In this document: positions 50,472-59,418 of the stretch, piece after piece
Layout of the letters: each line of letters starts with the position of its first letter
Position numbering within the stretch: position 1 is the first letter of the stretch
Assembly: GCF_019974155.1 (NCBI RefSeq)
Contig: NZ_AP025158.1
Span: 1,426,001 to 1,490,000 of the forward strand
Source of the DNA: Thermus thermophilus
GTDB taxonomy: Bacteria; Deinococcota; Deinococci; Deinococcales; Thermaceae
Direction of reading: 5' to 3'
DNA: 64,000 nucleotides
Translations under genes and position numbers: made by a program
Notes under the pieces: generated by a model
Databases searched by the model: none
What the model saw: the letters and a program-made list of their open reading frames with translations, nothing else
Told to the model about the DNA's origin: nothing

Positions 50472-53400
50472 TCCACGCTGAAGTAGCGGGCCTCGGGGTG
50501 GTGGACCACGAGGGCGCTGGTGGCGTGCTCCGGCTCCAGCTGGAAGTTCTCCGTGAGGCGCACCCCCACCCGGTGGAAGCCCATGAGCCGGTCCAGCTTG
50601 GCCTGGTCGGCGAGGTCGGGGCAGGCGGGGTAGCCGAAGGAGTAGCGGGCCCCCTGGTAGCCCTGCTGGAAGAGCTTCGGGATCTCGGTGGCGTCCTTGT
50701 GGGCGATGCCCCACATCTGCCGCATCCTCTTGTGCCAGTACTCCGCCAAGGCCTCGGTCATCTCCACGCTGAAGCCGTGGACGAAGAGGTAGTCCTGGTA
50801 GGCCCCGGACGCGAAGAGGGCCTGGGCCTTTCGGGAAGGGGCCTCCCCCATGGTGACGAGCTGGACCCCGAGGACGTCCCGGGCCCCCGCCCGGAAGGCC
50901 TCCTCGGGCATCCAGTCCGCCTCGTCCCCCAAAGGCGCGGCAAACCGGGGGCGGAAGTAGTCCACGAGGCTCAGGCCCCCGCCCTTCTGCCGGGGGAAGC
51001 GGAAGCGTTCCAGCACCTCCCCCGTCTCTGGGGAGAAGACGAGAAGCTCCTCCCCCTCCCGGGCCACGGGGAAGAAGCCGTAGAGGACCTTGGGCTCAAG
51101 CCACCCTTCCGCCATGGCCTCCTTGAGGAGCCTCCGGAAGACGGGCTCCGCCTCCCGCTCCACCAGGGCCTGCCACGCCTCCCGGTCCATCCCCTTGCGG
51201 CTATAGCCCCACTGGCCCCGGTAGAGGGCGAGCTTGTTGACGTAGTGGGCGATGGTGGCGAGGTCCAGCCCCTCCTCCACCCGCACGCCGAAGAAGGGGG
51301 GCCGGGGGATAAAGGGGGCCTCCCCCACGGGCCGGGGGCGGGGCGCCGCCTTGGGGGCCTCCCTCTTGGGCCTAGGGGGGGCCTTCCGGGTGAGCTCGGG
51401 AGGGGCGTGGCCCGTGAGCTCCTCCATGAGCCTCAGGCCCTCAAAGGCGTCCTCGGCGTAGTAGACGTTGGGGTAGATGGCCTTGAGCTCCTCCACGTAG
51501 CTCCGGGTGAGGGCGGCCCCGCCCAGGATCACGGGGAGGGTGTAGCCCCTATCCCGCATGTACTCCAGGTTCTCCTTCATCACCAGGGTGCTCTTCACCA
51601 GGAGGCCCGACATGCCCACGGCGTGGGGCTTGTGCGCCTCCACGGCCTTCAGGATCTCCTCAATGGGCACCTTGATCCCCAGGTTCACCACCCGGTAGCC
51701 GTTGTTGCTGAGGATGATGTCCACCAGGTTCTTGCCGATGTCGTGCACGTCCCCTTTGACGGTGGCGAGGACCAGGGTGCCCTTGCCCTCCCCCTTCTTC
51801 TCCATGTGGGGCTCGAGGTAGGCCACGGCCCGCTTCATCACCTCGGCGGCCTGGAGGACGAAGGGAAGCTGCATCTTCCCCGCCCCGAAGAGCTCCCCCA
51901 CCTCCTTCATCCCCGCGAGGAGGGGGCCGTTGATGAGGTCCAAGGGCTTGTGTCCCGCCTTTAGGGCCTCCTCCAGGTCGGCCTCGAGGCCCCCCTTCCT
52001 CCCCTCCACCACGCGGCGCTTGAGCCTCTCCAGAAGGGGCAGGGCCAGGAAGGCGTCCTCCTTCTGGGCGGGGTCTTCCTTGTGGGCCTCAAAGTAGGCC
52101 ATGAAGGCGAGGAGGGGGTCAAAGCCCTCCTTGCGGCGGTCGTAGATGAGGTCTAAGGCGAGGGCGTAGGCCTCCTCGGGGATCTGGCTTATGGGGAGGA
52201 TCTTCCCCGCGTCCACGATGGCCGCGGTGAGGCCCCTCTTCCTCGCCTCGTCCAGGAAGACGGAGTTGAGAACGCGCCTGGCCCGGGGCTTGAGCCCGAA
52301 GGAGACGTTGGAGACCCCGAGGATGAACCCCACCCCGGGAAGCCTCTCCCGTAGCTCCTCCAGGGCGAAGAGGGTCTCCTTGGCGAGAGGGCGGCTTTCC
52401 TCGTCCCCTTGGGTGATGGGAAAGGTGAGGAGGTCAAAGAGGAGGTCCTCGGGGCGGAAGCCGTGGTGCTCCGTGAGGCGCTCGTACATCCTGAGGGCCA
52501 CCCGCACCTTCTCCTGTTGGGTCTTGGCCATCCCCCTCTCGTCAATGGCGAGGACCACGAGGGCCGCCCCGTGGGCCTTGGCCAGGGAGGCCACCCGGTC
52601 AAAGCGCTCTAGGCCGTCCTCGAGGTTGGCGGAGTTCAGGAGGACCCGGCCCGGGAGGTGCTTGAGGGCGAGCTCCATGGCCTCGGGGGAGGTGGAGTCC
52701 ACCATGACGGGGACGGTGACGGCGGTGGCGAGGTGGGGAAGGAGCCACCGGAGGTCCTCAAGCTCGTCCCGCCCTGTCCAGGCCACGGAGAGGTCCAGGG
52801 CGTGGGCCCCCTCCTCCACCTGCTCCCGGGCGAGGGCGAGGAGGCCCTCGAGGTCGCGGGCGAAGAGCATCTCCCGGAAGCGCTTGCTCCCCGTGGCGTT
52901 GAGCCTCTCCCCCACGAGGAAAAGGCTCGCCTCTTGCCTCAGGGGCACCGCCTGGTACAAGGAGGCCACCTGGGGAGGGAAGCTTTCGGGCCTTGGCCTC
53001 GGGGTGAGGCCCTTCACCGCCTCGGCCACCTTTCGGATGTGCTCAGGGCCCGTGCCGCAGCACCCCCCCACAGCGTTCACCCCGTACTCGGCCACGAACT
53101 TGAGGTGCCACTTGGCGAGCTCCTCGGGGGTGAGGTCGTAGACCACCCTCCCCCCCTCGTTCCGGGGAAGGCCCGCGTTGGGGAGGCAGGAGACGAAGCG
53201 GGTGCTGTGCTCGGCGAAGTAGCGCACCTTGCTGTCCATGAGGTCGGGGCCCGTGGCGCAGTTCATCCCCACCACGTCTATGGGGAGGCTCTCCAGGGCG
53301 GCCAGGGCCGCCTGCTCGTCCGTGCCCACGAGCATCGTCCCCGTGGCCTCAAAGGTCACCTGGACCTGGAGGGGCACCTCCCGGCCCACCTCGGCCATGG

Positions 53401-54025
53401 CCTCCCGCACCGCCAAGACGGCGCAGCGCACCTGGAGGATGTCCTGGGCGGTCTCCAGGAGGATGAGGTCCACCCCGCCCCTAAGGAGCCCCCGGGCCGC
53501 CTCCTTATAGGCCCGGTGGAGCTCGTCCCAGGAGATCTGGCCCAGGGAGACGAGCTTGGTGCCCGGGCCCAAGGCCCCCGCCACGAAGGCCCCGTAGGGG
53601 TCGGCGGCCTCCCGGGCGATCTTGGCCCCGAGGAAGGCGAGCTCCTCCGCCTCCTCGCCAAGGCCGTACTCGGCGAGGACGTGGCGCAGGGCCCCGAAGG
53701 TGTTGGTCTCTATGACCTCGGCCCCGGCCTCGAGGTAGGCGAGGTGGATCTCCCGCACCACCTCGGGCCGGGTGCGGTTCAGGACCTCGGGGCAGCCGAA
53801 GTAGGCCTCCCCGCCGTAGTCCTCGGGGGTGAGGTCCTTTTTTTGGAGCTCGGTGCCCATGGCCCCGTCAAAGACCAAGGGCCTCTCCAGGAGGGCCTGG
53901 AGGTAGGGAAACTTCTTCGCCCGGGCCTCCTTGTTGTAGCCGAGGCGCACCAAGGGGGCGTCCCCCCAGCCCGCCCCCCCGAGGTGGTGGCGGCAGCCGG
54001 GGCTGCAGGCGTGGACCTCCACCAT
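50468..54025 (-). CDS. metH: Cobalamin-dependent methionine synthase
   Basis: 1,185 residues with the four MetH modules in order. Homocysteine domain (LVFDGAMGTELQKKDL; zinc cysteines in GMNCATGP and VGGCCGTGP), pterin domain (FLVGERLNATGSKRFREML), cobalamin domain (DVHDIGKNLVDIILSNNGYR, the DxHxxG ligand) and the C-terminal AdoMet reactivation domain (RFSFGYPACPDLADQ-like segment). Transfers methyl from methyltetrahydrofolate to homocysteine. ATG 54025 lies eight bases after TACACT. The first 30 residues include CSPGCRHH, an unusual Cys/His-rich extension. Confidence 0.96.
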   Translation of the reverse strand: MVEVHACSPGCRHHLGGAGWGDAPLVRLGYNKEARAKKFPYLQALLERPLVFDGAMGTELQKKDLTPEDYGGEAYFGCPEVLNRTRPEVVREIHLAYLEAGAEVIETNTFGALRHVLAEYGLGEEAEELAFLGAKIAREAADPYGAFVAGALGPGTKLVSLGQISWDELHRAYKEAARGLLRGGVDLILLETAQDILQVRCAVLAVREAMAEVGREVPLQVQVTFEATGTMLVGTDEQAALAALESLPIDVVGMNCATGPDLMDSKVRYFAEHSTRFVSCLPNAGLPRNEGGRVVYDLTPEELAKWHLKFVAEYGVNAVGGCCGTGPEHIRKVAEAVKGLTPRPRPESFPPQVASLYQAVPLRQEASLFLVGERLNATGSKRFREMLFARDLEGLLALAREQVEEGAHALDLSVAWTGRDELEDLRWLLPHLATAVTVPVMVDSTSPEAMELALKHLPGRVLLNSANLEDGLERFDRVASLAKAHGAALVVLAIDERGMAKTQQEKVRVALRMYERLTEHHGFRPEDLLFDLLTFPITQGDEESRPLAKETLFALEELRERLPGVGFILGVSNVSFGLKPRARRVLNSVFLDEARKRGLTAAIVDAGKILPISQIPEEAYALALDLIYDRRKEGFDPLLAFMAYFEAHKEDPAQKEDAFLALPLLERLKRRVVEGRKGGLEADLEEALKAGHKPLDLINGPLLAGMKEVGELFGAGKMQLPFVLQAAEVMKRAVAYLEPHMEKKGEGKGTLVLATVKGDVHDIGKNLVDIILSNNGYRVVNLGIKVPIEEILKAVEAHKPHAVGMSGLLVKSTLVMKENLEYMRDRGYTLPVILGGAALTRSYVEELKAIYPNVYYAEDAFEGLRLMEELTGHAPPELTRKAPPRPKREAPKAAPRPRPVGEAPFIPRPPFFGVRVEEGLDLATIAHYVNKLALYRGQWGYSRKGMDREAWQALVEREAEPVFRRLLKEAMAEGWLEPKVLYGFFPVAREGEELLVFSPETGEVLERFRFPRQKGGGLSLVDYFRPRFAAPLGDEADWMPEEAFRAGARDVLGVQLVTMGEAPSRKAQALFASGAYQDYLFVHGFSVEMTEALAEYWHKRMRQMWGIAHKDATEIPKLFQQGYQGARYSFGYPACPDLADQAKLDRLMGFHRVGVRLTENFQLEPEHATSALVVHHPEARYFSVD

Positions 54026-54033
54026 ATCCCGCT

Positions 54034-54039
54034 AGTGTA
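54034..54039 (-). promoter_or_regulatory. -10 box of leaderless metH promoter
   Basis: TACACT on the minus strand, eight bases before the ATG. Together with the TATGCT box 17 bases to the right on the other strand it forms a compact divergent promoter region of 42 bp. Confidence 0.5.
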
Positions 54040-54055
54040 GCGAACCGGGCGGGGC

Positions 54056-54061
54056 TATGCT
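54056..54061 (+). promoter_or_regulatory. -10 box of leaderless nicotinate phosphoribosyltransferase promoter
   Basis: TATGCT followed by six bases and then ATG 54068. There is no ribosome-binding site, which fits a leaderless transcript. Confidence 0.55.
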
Positions 54062-54067
54062 AGGCCC

Positions 54068-55588
54068 ATGGACCCCTTCGGCATCCTCTACACCGACCTC
54101 TACCAGCTCACCATGGGCCAGGTCTACTTCCGCATGGGCCTCCACGAGAAGGAGGCCCTCTTTGAGGCCTTCTACCGGAAAAACCCCGACTACGGGGCCC
54201 ACCAGGCGGGCTACACCGTCTTCGCCGGGCTGGACCCCTTCCTAAGCTGGATGGAGGAGGCCCGCTTCGGCGAGGAGGAGCTTGCCGCCCTCCGCAGCCT
54301 AAAGGGCCCCTCGGGGAAGCCCCTCTTCGCCGAGGACTACCTCCGCTACCTCAAGGCGATGGGGGGGTTTTCCGGCCTCACCCTAAGGGCCCTCCCCGAG
54401 GGGCGGGTGGCCCACCCCCAGGTGCCCCTGGTGAGCGTGGAAGGCCCCCTCCTTCAGGCCCAGCTCCTGGAGACCGCTCTCCTCAACCGCCTCAACTACG
54501 AGACCCTCATCGCCACCAAGGCGAGCCGGGTGCGGGAGGCGGCGGGGGAGGCTGTGGTCTTGGAGTTCGGCCTCCGCCGCGCCCCGGCCAAGGGCGGGGA
54601 GAGCGCCACCCGGGCGAGCCTCATCGGGGGGGCGAACCGCTCTAGCGCCGTGAGCCTCTCCCACCTCCTGGGCCTTCCCGCCTCCGGCACCCACGCCCAC
54701 AGCCTGGTCCAGGCCTTCATGGCCTTGGGCTACGGCGAGGAGGACGCCTTTCGGGCCTTCGCCGAGGTCTTCCCCGACGACACCATCCTCCTTTTGGACA
54801 CCGTGGACACCCTCCACTCGGGGCTTCCCCACGCCATCCGGGTCTTTGAGGAGCTTAGGCGCAAGGGGCATAGGCCCCTAGGGGTGCGCATAGACTCCGG
54901 GGACCTGGCCCACCTCGCCATCCAGGTGGCCAGGGAGCTGGACAAGGCGGGGTTTCCCGAGGTCGTCATCGTCCTCTCCGGGGACCTGGACGAGCTCGTC
55001 ATCTGGCAGATCAAAAGCCAAATCCTGGAGGAGGCCCCCCGCTACGGGGTGGACCCCGACCGCCTCCTCAAGCGCTTGGTCTACGGGGTGGGCACGAGGA
55101 TGGTGGTCTCCTGGGGCGCTCCGGCCCTGGGCGGGGTCTACAAGCTGGTGGCGGTGCGGGAAAACGGCACCTGGGCCCCGGCGATGAAGGTCTCCAACTC
55201 CCTGGAGAAGGTCCTAAACCCCGGGCACAAGCGGGTCTATCGGGTCTACGACGAGCGGGGCCTCGCCACCGCCGACCTCCTGGCCCTGGCCGAAGAGGAA
55301 GTGCGGGAGGACGCCCCCCTCACCCTCCGCCACCCCACGGACCCCACCAAAAGGCGCACCTTAAGGCCGGGAAGCTTCCGGCTCGAGCCCCTCCTGGAGG
55401 AGGTGTACCGGGGAAGGAGGCTCTTCCCTCCTCTCCCCCTGGAAGAGCTCAGGAAGCGCCGGGACCGGGACGTGGCCCTCCTGGACCCCGGGGTGCGGCG
55501 GCTCGTGAACCCCCACGTCTACCACGTCTCCCTCACGGAGAGGCTTTTCGCCCTGAAGGAGGAGCTGGTGCGGCGGCTTGGGGGCTAA
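54068..55588 (+). CDS. pncB: Nicotinate phosphoribosyltransferase
   Basis: 506 residues. Makes nicotinate mononucleotide from nicotinate and PRPP in NAD salvage. Recognised by [20 protein letters not shown], the histidine phosphorylation region [32 protein letters not shown] and a phosphate-binding [15 protein letters not shown]. It is of the longer bacterial/animal type. Divergent from metH. Confidence 0.94.
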   Translation: MDPFGILYTDLYQLTMGQVYFRMGLHEKEALFEAFYRKNPDYGAHQAGYTVFAGLDPFLSWMEEARFGEEELAALRSLKGPSGKPLFAEDYLRYLKAMGGFSGLTLRALPEGRVAHPQVPLVSVEGPLLQAQLLETALLNRLNYETLIATKASRVREAAGEAVVLEFGLRRAPAKGGESATRASLIGGANRSSAVSLSHLLGLPASGTHAHSLVQAFMALGYGEEDAFRAFAEVFPDDTILLLDTVDTLHSGLPHAIRVFEELRRKGHRPLGVRIDSGDLAHLAIQVARELDKAGFPEVVIVLSGDLDELVIWQIKSQILEEAPRYGVDPDRLLKRLVYGVGTRMVVSWGAPALGGVYKLVAVRENGTWAPAMKVSNSLEKVLNPGHKRVYRVYDERGLATADLLALAEEEVREDAPLTLRHPTDPTKRRTLRPGSFRLEPLLEEVYRGRRLFPPLPLEELRKRRDRDVALLDPGVRRLVNPHVYHVSLTERLFALKEELVRRLGG

Positions 55589-55591
55589 GTA

Positions 55592-55619
55592 CCCCGCTCT
55601 GGCTTGCGCCAGAGCGGGG
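55592..55619. terminator. Stem-loop between convergent pncB and clpX
   Basis: CCCCGCTCTGGC and GCCAGAGCGGGG pair with a TTGC loop. On the minus strand, the clpX direction, TTTTGG precedes rather than follows the stem, and on the plus strand GGCCCCAAAA follows; there is no classical T run in either direction. Probably a bidirectional transcript end. Confidence 0.5.
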
Positions 55620-55686
55620 GCCCCAAAAGAGCCTTCGCAAAGCCCTACTTCCGGCGTCCCATGTGGCGAGGTCAAGGTGCGGGCCC

Positions 55687-56886
55687 TCAGGAGGCCTGCT
55701 TGAGCCGCGCCTCCTCCAGGGCCTTCAGGGGGTGGTCCAGGTGGGGGAGGTCAAAGACGATCTCCCGCACCCCGCTCCCCGGGGCCTCAAACATCAGGTC
55801 CACCATGGCCTTCTCCAGGATGGCCCTGAGGCCCCTCGCCCCCGTGCCCCGCTTGAGGGCGCGCCGGGCCACCTCCTTGAGGGCCGCCTGGGTGAAGCGG
55901 AGCTCTATCCCTTCCATGCGGAAGAGCTCCTGGTACTGCTTCACCAGGGCGTTTTTGGGCTCGGTGAGGATGCGCACCAGGTCGTCCTCGCCCAAGGGGT
56001 GGAGCTGGACGATGAGGGGGGCCCGGCCCACGAACTCGGGGATCATGCCGAACTTGATGAGGTCCTCGGGGATGACCTCCAGGGGCTCCTCCCGCTCCTT
56101 CCTCCCCCCGGTGAAGCCGATGGCCGTCTGGCCCACCCGGGCCTTGACGATGTTCTCCAGCCCCTCAAAGGCCCCGCCCAGGATGAAGAGGATGTTCTTG
56201 GTGTTCACCGGGATGAACTCCTGGTGGGGGTGCTTCCTTCCCCCCTGGGGCGGGACGTTGGCGATGGTCCCCTCAATGATCTTGAGGAGGGCCTGCTGCA
56301 CCCCTTCCCCGGAGACGTCCCGGGTGAGGGAGGGGTTTTCCGACTTGCGGGCGATCTTGTCAATCTCGTCAATGTAGACGATGCCCATCTCCGCCCGCTC
56401 CACGTCAAAGTCGGCGTTCTGCAGGAGGCGGAGGAGGACGTTCTCCACGTCCTCGCCCACGTACCCGGCCTCGGTGAGGGTGGTGGCGTCGGCGATGGCG
56501 AAGGGGACCTCCAGGAAGCGGGCCAGGGTCTCGGCGAGGAGGGTCTTGCCCGTGCCCGTGGGGCCGATGAGGAGGATGTTGGCCTTGCCGATCTCCGCCT
56601 CGGGGTGGAGGAGGCGCTTGTAGTGGTTGTAGACGGCCACGCTTAGGGCGCGCTTGGCCGCCTCCTGCCCCACCACGTACTGGTCCAGGTGGGCCTTGAT
56701 CTCCTGGGGCCGGGGGAGGCGGCTCGGCCCCTTGGGGGCGCGGCGCCCCTCCTGGGCCAGGAGCTCCTGGGCCCTTTCCACGCAGTCCTCGCAGATGTAG
56801 ACGTCCTCAATGGGGCTTTCCAGAAGCCGCCCCGTCTCGGGGGGGCGGAGGCCGCAGAAGCTGCAGTGGGGCCTAGGCCTCTTCAC
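55687..56886 (-). CDS. clpX: ATP-dependent Clp protease ATPase subunit ClpX
   Basis: 399 residues. N-terminal C4 zinc finger (CSFCG and CEDC), then AAA+ core with Walker [13 protein letters not shown], Walker [13 protein letters not shown], and the IGF-like loop for docking ClpP ([10 protein letters not shown]). Unfolds substrates and threads them into ClpP. It overlaps clpP by 14 bases. Confidence 0.96.
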   Translation of the reverse strand: MKRPRPHCSFCGLRPPETGRLLESPIEDVYICEDCVERAQELLAQEGRRAPKGPSRLPRPQEIKAHLDQYVVGQEAAKRALSVAVYNHYKRLLHPEAEIGKANILLIGPTGTGKTLLAETLARFLEVPFAIADATTLTEAGYVGEDVENVLLRLLQNADFDVERAEMGIVYIDEIDKIARKSENPSLTRDVSGEGVQQALLKIIEGTIANVPPQGGRKHPHQEFIPVNTKNILFILGGAFEGLENIVKARVGQTAIGFTGGRKEREEPLEVIPEDLIKFGMIPEFVGRAPLIVQLHPLGEDDLVRILTEPKNALVKQYQELFRMEGIELRFTQAALKEVARRALKRGTGARGLRAILEKAMVDLMFEAPGSGVREIVFDLPHLDHPLKALEEARLKQAS

Positions 56887-57457
56887 GGGTCACCACCTGG
56901 TCAATGAGGCCGTATTCCAGGGCCTCCTGGGCCGAGAGGTAGTAGTCCCGGTCCGTGTCCTTCTCCACCTTCTCCAGGGGCTGACCGGTGTGCTTGGCCA
57001 GGATCTCGTTGAGGAGCCTCTTCGCCTTCAGGATCTCCTGGGCCTGGATGGCGATGTCGCTCGCCGTCCCCCGCACCCCGCCCCAGGGCTGGTGGATCAT
57101 GACCTTGGCGTGGGGAAGGGCGTAGCGGCGGCCCTTCTCCCCCGCCGCCAGGATCACCGCGGCCATGCTGGCCGCCAGGCCGATGACGATGGTGGACACG
57201 GGGGCCCGGACGAACTGCATGGTGTCGTAGATGGCGAGGCCCGCGTCCACCTCGCCCCCGGGGGAGTTGATGTAGAGCTTGATCTCCTGGTTGGGGTTCT
57301 GGGCGTCCAGGAAGAGGAGCTGGGCCACCACCACGTTGGCCACCTGGGCGTCTATGGGGGTGCCCAGGAAGATGATGCGGTCCTTGAGGAGGCGGGAGTA
57401 GATGTCGTAGACGCGCTCGCCGCGGGCCGTCTGCTCAATGACGTAGGGTATGACCAT
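56873..57457 (-). CDS. clpP: ATP-dependent Clp protease proteolytic subunit ClpP
   Basis: 194 residues. Serine protease with Ser97 (GLAASMAAV), His122 (MIHQPWGG) and Asp in the DTDRDYYLS segment. ATG 57457 ([20 protein letters not shown]) is the conserved start and follows TAAGGAT; the longer ORF upstream is not supported. Forms stacked heptamers with ClpX. Lies between tig and clpX, the common bacterial order tig-clpP-clpX. Confidence 0.96.
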   Translation of the reverse strand: MVIPYVIEQTARGERVYDIYSRLLKDRIIFLGTPIDAQVANVVVAQLLFLDAQNPNQEIKLYINSPGGEVDAGLAIYDTMQFVRAPVSTIVIGLAASMAAVILAAGEKGRRYALPHAKVMIHQPWGGVRGTASDIAIQAQEILKAKRLLNEILAKHTGQPLEKVEKDTDRDYYLSAQEALEYGLIDQVVTREEA

Positions 57458-57522
57458 ACCAATCCTTAGTTTAGCGGCAAACCCAGGGGGGAAACCCCCC
57501 TGGGCCACCATGCGCCAGGCCC

Positions 57523-58737
57523 TCAGCCCAGGGCCTTCAGGGCCTCCTGCACCGCCTTGTCCTGGCGGAGGCGCTCCTTAAGCCGGGCGAGGCCCTCCTC
57601 GCCGAACCGGCGGCGGAGGTCCTGGACGGAAACGCCGTAGGCCCGGGCCGCGGCCTGGAGGTAGGCCTGCCACTCCTCCTCGGAGACCTCGGGGTTGAGC
57701 TCCTCGGCGAGCTTCTCCCGGGCGAGGGCGATGCGGACCCGCTTCTCCGCCTCCTTGCGCAGATTCTCCTGGAACTTCTCCAGCTCCCCTTTCTCCTTCA
57801 GGGCCTCGAGGTAGGCCTCCAGGCCGATCCCCTGCCGGTAGAGGTCCTCGGCCAGGTGCTCCAGGAGGTGGCGCTCCTCCGCCCGGAGCATGGAAGGGGG
57901 GATCTCCACCTCCAGGCCCTCGGCGAGCTTCTCCAAGAAGGCCCGCTCCCTGACCTCCTCGTAGGCCCGCTCCGCCTGGCGCTTGAGGCTTTCCCGCACC
58001 CGGTTCTTGAGGTCCTCGAGGCTTTCCGCCTCCAGGGTCTTGGCGAACTCCTCGTCCAGCTCGGGGAGCTTCAGGGTCTTGACCTCGAGGACCTCGGTCC
58101 TGACCTCCCGCACCTTCTCGCCCCTCTCGTTCAGCACGGGGACCATGACCACGTCCCCCGCCTTCCTGCCGAGGAGGGCCTCCCGCACGTGGGGAAGGGC
58201 TTTGGCGAGGTCAATGGGGAACTCCACCCCCTCCTCGGTGCGGACGAAGAGGTGGTCCCCCTCCTGGGCCTCCCGCTCCACGGGGACGAGCTCGGCGTAG
58301 CGCTGGCGGAGCTCCTCCAGGGCCTTCTCCACCATCTCCTCGGTGACCTCGGGCGGGGAGACCTCCAAGGCGAAGCCCCGCCAGTCGGGAAGCCTCACCT
58401 CGGGGTAGTTCTCCACCTCGGCCACGTAGCGGAAGCCCTCCACCTCGCTCAGGTCCTGCTCCACCACGCGGGCGGCCACGGGGCTTAGGCCGAGCTCCCG
58501 CACCGCCTCGGGGTAGGTCTCCTCCACCAGGCGCTCCTTCAGGTCTTGGAGGAGCGCCTCCCGGCCCAGGCGGGCCTCCACCACCTTCAGGGGGGCCTTG
58601 CCCGGCCGGAAGCCGGGCACCCGCACCCGGGAGGCGAGGTCCTTAAGCAGGGCCTCGTAGCTCGCCTTCACCCGGTCGGCGGGCACCTCCACCCGCACCT
58701 TGACCAGATAGCCGGAACGCTCCAGGATCTCCGCCAC
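57523..58737 (-). CDS. tig: Trigger factor
   Basis: 404 residues. Ribosome-bound chaperone with prolyl isomerase domain. N-terminal ribosome-docking signature [17 protein letters not shown], central FKBP-like domain ([15 protein letters not shown] region) and helical C-terminal arms ([20 protein letters not shown]). Slightly shorter than the E. coli protein. First gene of the leftward tig-clpP-clpX group. Confidence 0.95.
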   Translation of the reverse strand: MAEILERSGYLVKVRVEVPADRVKASYEALLKDLASRVRVPGFRPGKAPLKVVEARLGREALLQDLKERLVEETYPEAVRELGLSPVAARVVEQDLSEVEGFRYVAEVENYPEVRLPDWRGFALEVSPPEVTEEMVEKALEELRQRYAELVPVEREAQEGDHLFVRTEEGVEFPIDLAKALPHVREALLGRKAGDVVMVPVLNERGEKVREVRTEVLEVKTLKLPELDEEFAKTLEAESLEDLKNRVRESLKRQAERAYEEVRERAFLEKLAEGLEVEIPPSMLRAEERHLLEHLAEDLYRQGIGLEAYLEALKEKGELEKFQENLRKEAEKRVRIALAREKLAEELNPEVSEEEWQAYLQAAARAYGVSVQDLRRRFGEEGLARLKERLRQDKAVQEALKALG

Positions 58738-58774
58738 GTTTCACCTCGTCCCGATGAAGGGGGGGCCGCCCGGA

Positions 58775-58859
58775 TGGTGCGAGGAGCGGGACTTGAACCC
58801 GCACGGGTTGCCCCACCGGATCCTAAGTCCGGCGCGTCTACCGATTCCGCCATCCTCGC
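58775..58859 (-). tRNA. tRNA-Leu (TAG)
   Basis: On the minus strand GCGAGGA pairs with TCCTCGC, the anticodon arm is CCGGACTTAGGATCCGG with anticodon TAG, and there is a long variable arm (class II). CCA is encoded at 58777-58775. It lies 38 bases upstream of tig. Confidence 0.95.
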
Positions 58860-58876
58860 ATGGGGGCGACCCCCCC

Positions 58877-58903
58877 TTTAAAATACCACCCCTTTCGGGG
58901 TGG
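58877..58903 (-). terminator. Terminator after tRNA-His
   Basis: On the minus strand CCACCCC, GAAA loop, GGGGTGG, then TATTTTAAAG. It separates tRNA-His from tRNA-Leu. Confidence 0.65.
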
Positions 58904-58908
58904 CGGCT

Positions 58909-58986
58909 TGGGGTGAGCGATGGGACTTGAACCCACGACCCCCGGATCCACAGTCCGGTGCTCTAACCAGCTGAGCTACGCTCACC
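58909..58986 (-). tRNA. tRNA-His (GTG)
   Basis: Minus-strand acceptor GTGAGCG pairs with CGCTCAC. The extra G at -1 typical of tRNA-His is encoded at 58986. The anticodon arm CCGGACTGTGGATCCGG has anticodon GTG; CCA is encoded at the 3' end. Confidence 0.95.
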
Positions 58987-59013
58987 GCGCTCAGCATCCG
59001 CCATTCTACGGGG

Positions 59014-59349
59014 CTACTTCCCTTGCGTCAAGGCCTGGAGGCCGCCCTCGAGGCTCATGGCCTCGTACCCCTCGGCCTCGAGGTAGAGGGCCGCCACCTG
59101 GCTCAAGAGGCCCTTTTCGCAGACCAAGAGGAGGGGCCTGCGGGGCAGGCCGTGCTCCCCCTTCTGGATCTTCTCCAAAGGAACCCACTCGGCGGCGAAG
59201 GGGAGGGGCGTGCTCCTGCGGTCCGCAGGGCGGACGTCCACCACAAGGACGCCCTCCTCCAAGAGGGCGGGGAGCTCCTCGGGGCGCACCTTCCGCACGC
59301 CTTCCAGCCTACCCCGCCTCCCGCCCTCCGTCCAGCCCCAAGGCCCCAT
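59014..59349 (-). CDS. Rhodanese-domain protein
   Basis: 111 residues starting [18 protein letters not shown] single rhodanese domain with [20 protein letters not shown] and the active-site loop [11 protein letters not shown] (Cys in LVCEKG), [20 protein letters not shown] at the end. Such proteins carry sulfane sulfur. A start six codons upstream (59367) is possible. It is divergent from carB. The partner is unknown. Confidence 0.85.
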   Translation of the reverse strand: MGPWGWTEGGRRGRLEGVRKVRPEELPALLEEGVLVVDVRPADRRSTPLPFAAEWVPLEKIQKGEHGLPRRPLLLVCEKGLLSQVAALYLEAEGYEAMSLEGGLQALTQGK

Positions 59350-59418
59350 TGCATATTTATGCCACAACCCCTGGCCCTTGCCCGCGCCTTCATGCTATCC
59401 TCTTCCACCGGGTGCACG

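Noticed and set aside
59023-59418. In-frame 5' extension of carB by 132 codons
   Set aside because: It runs antisense through the rhodanese gene; the conserved CarB start is at 59419.
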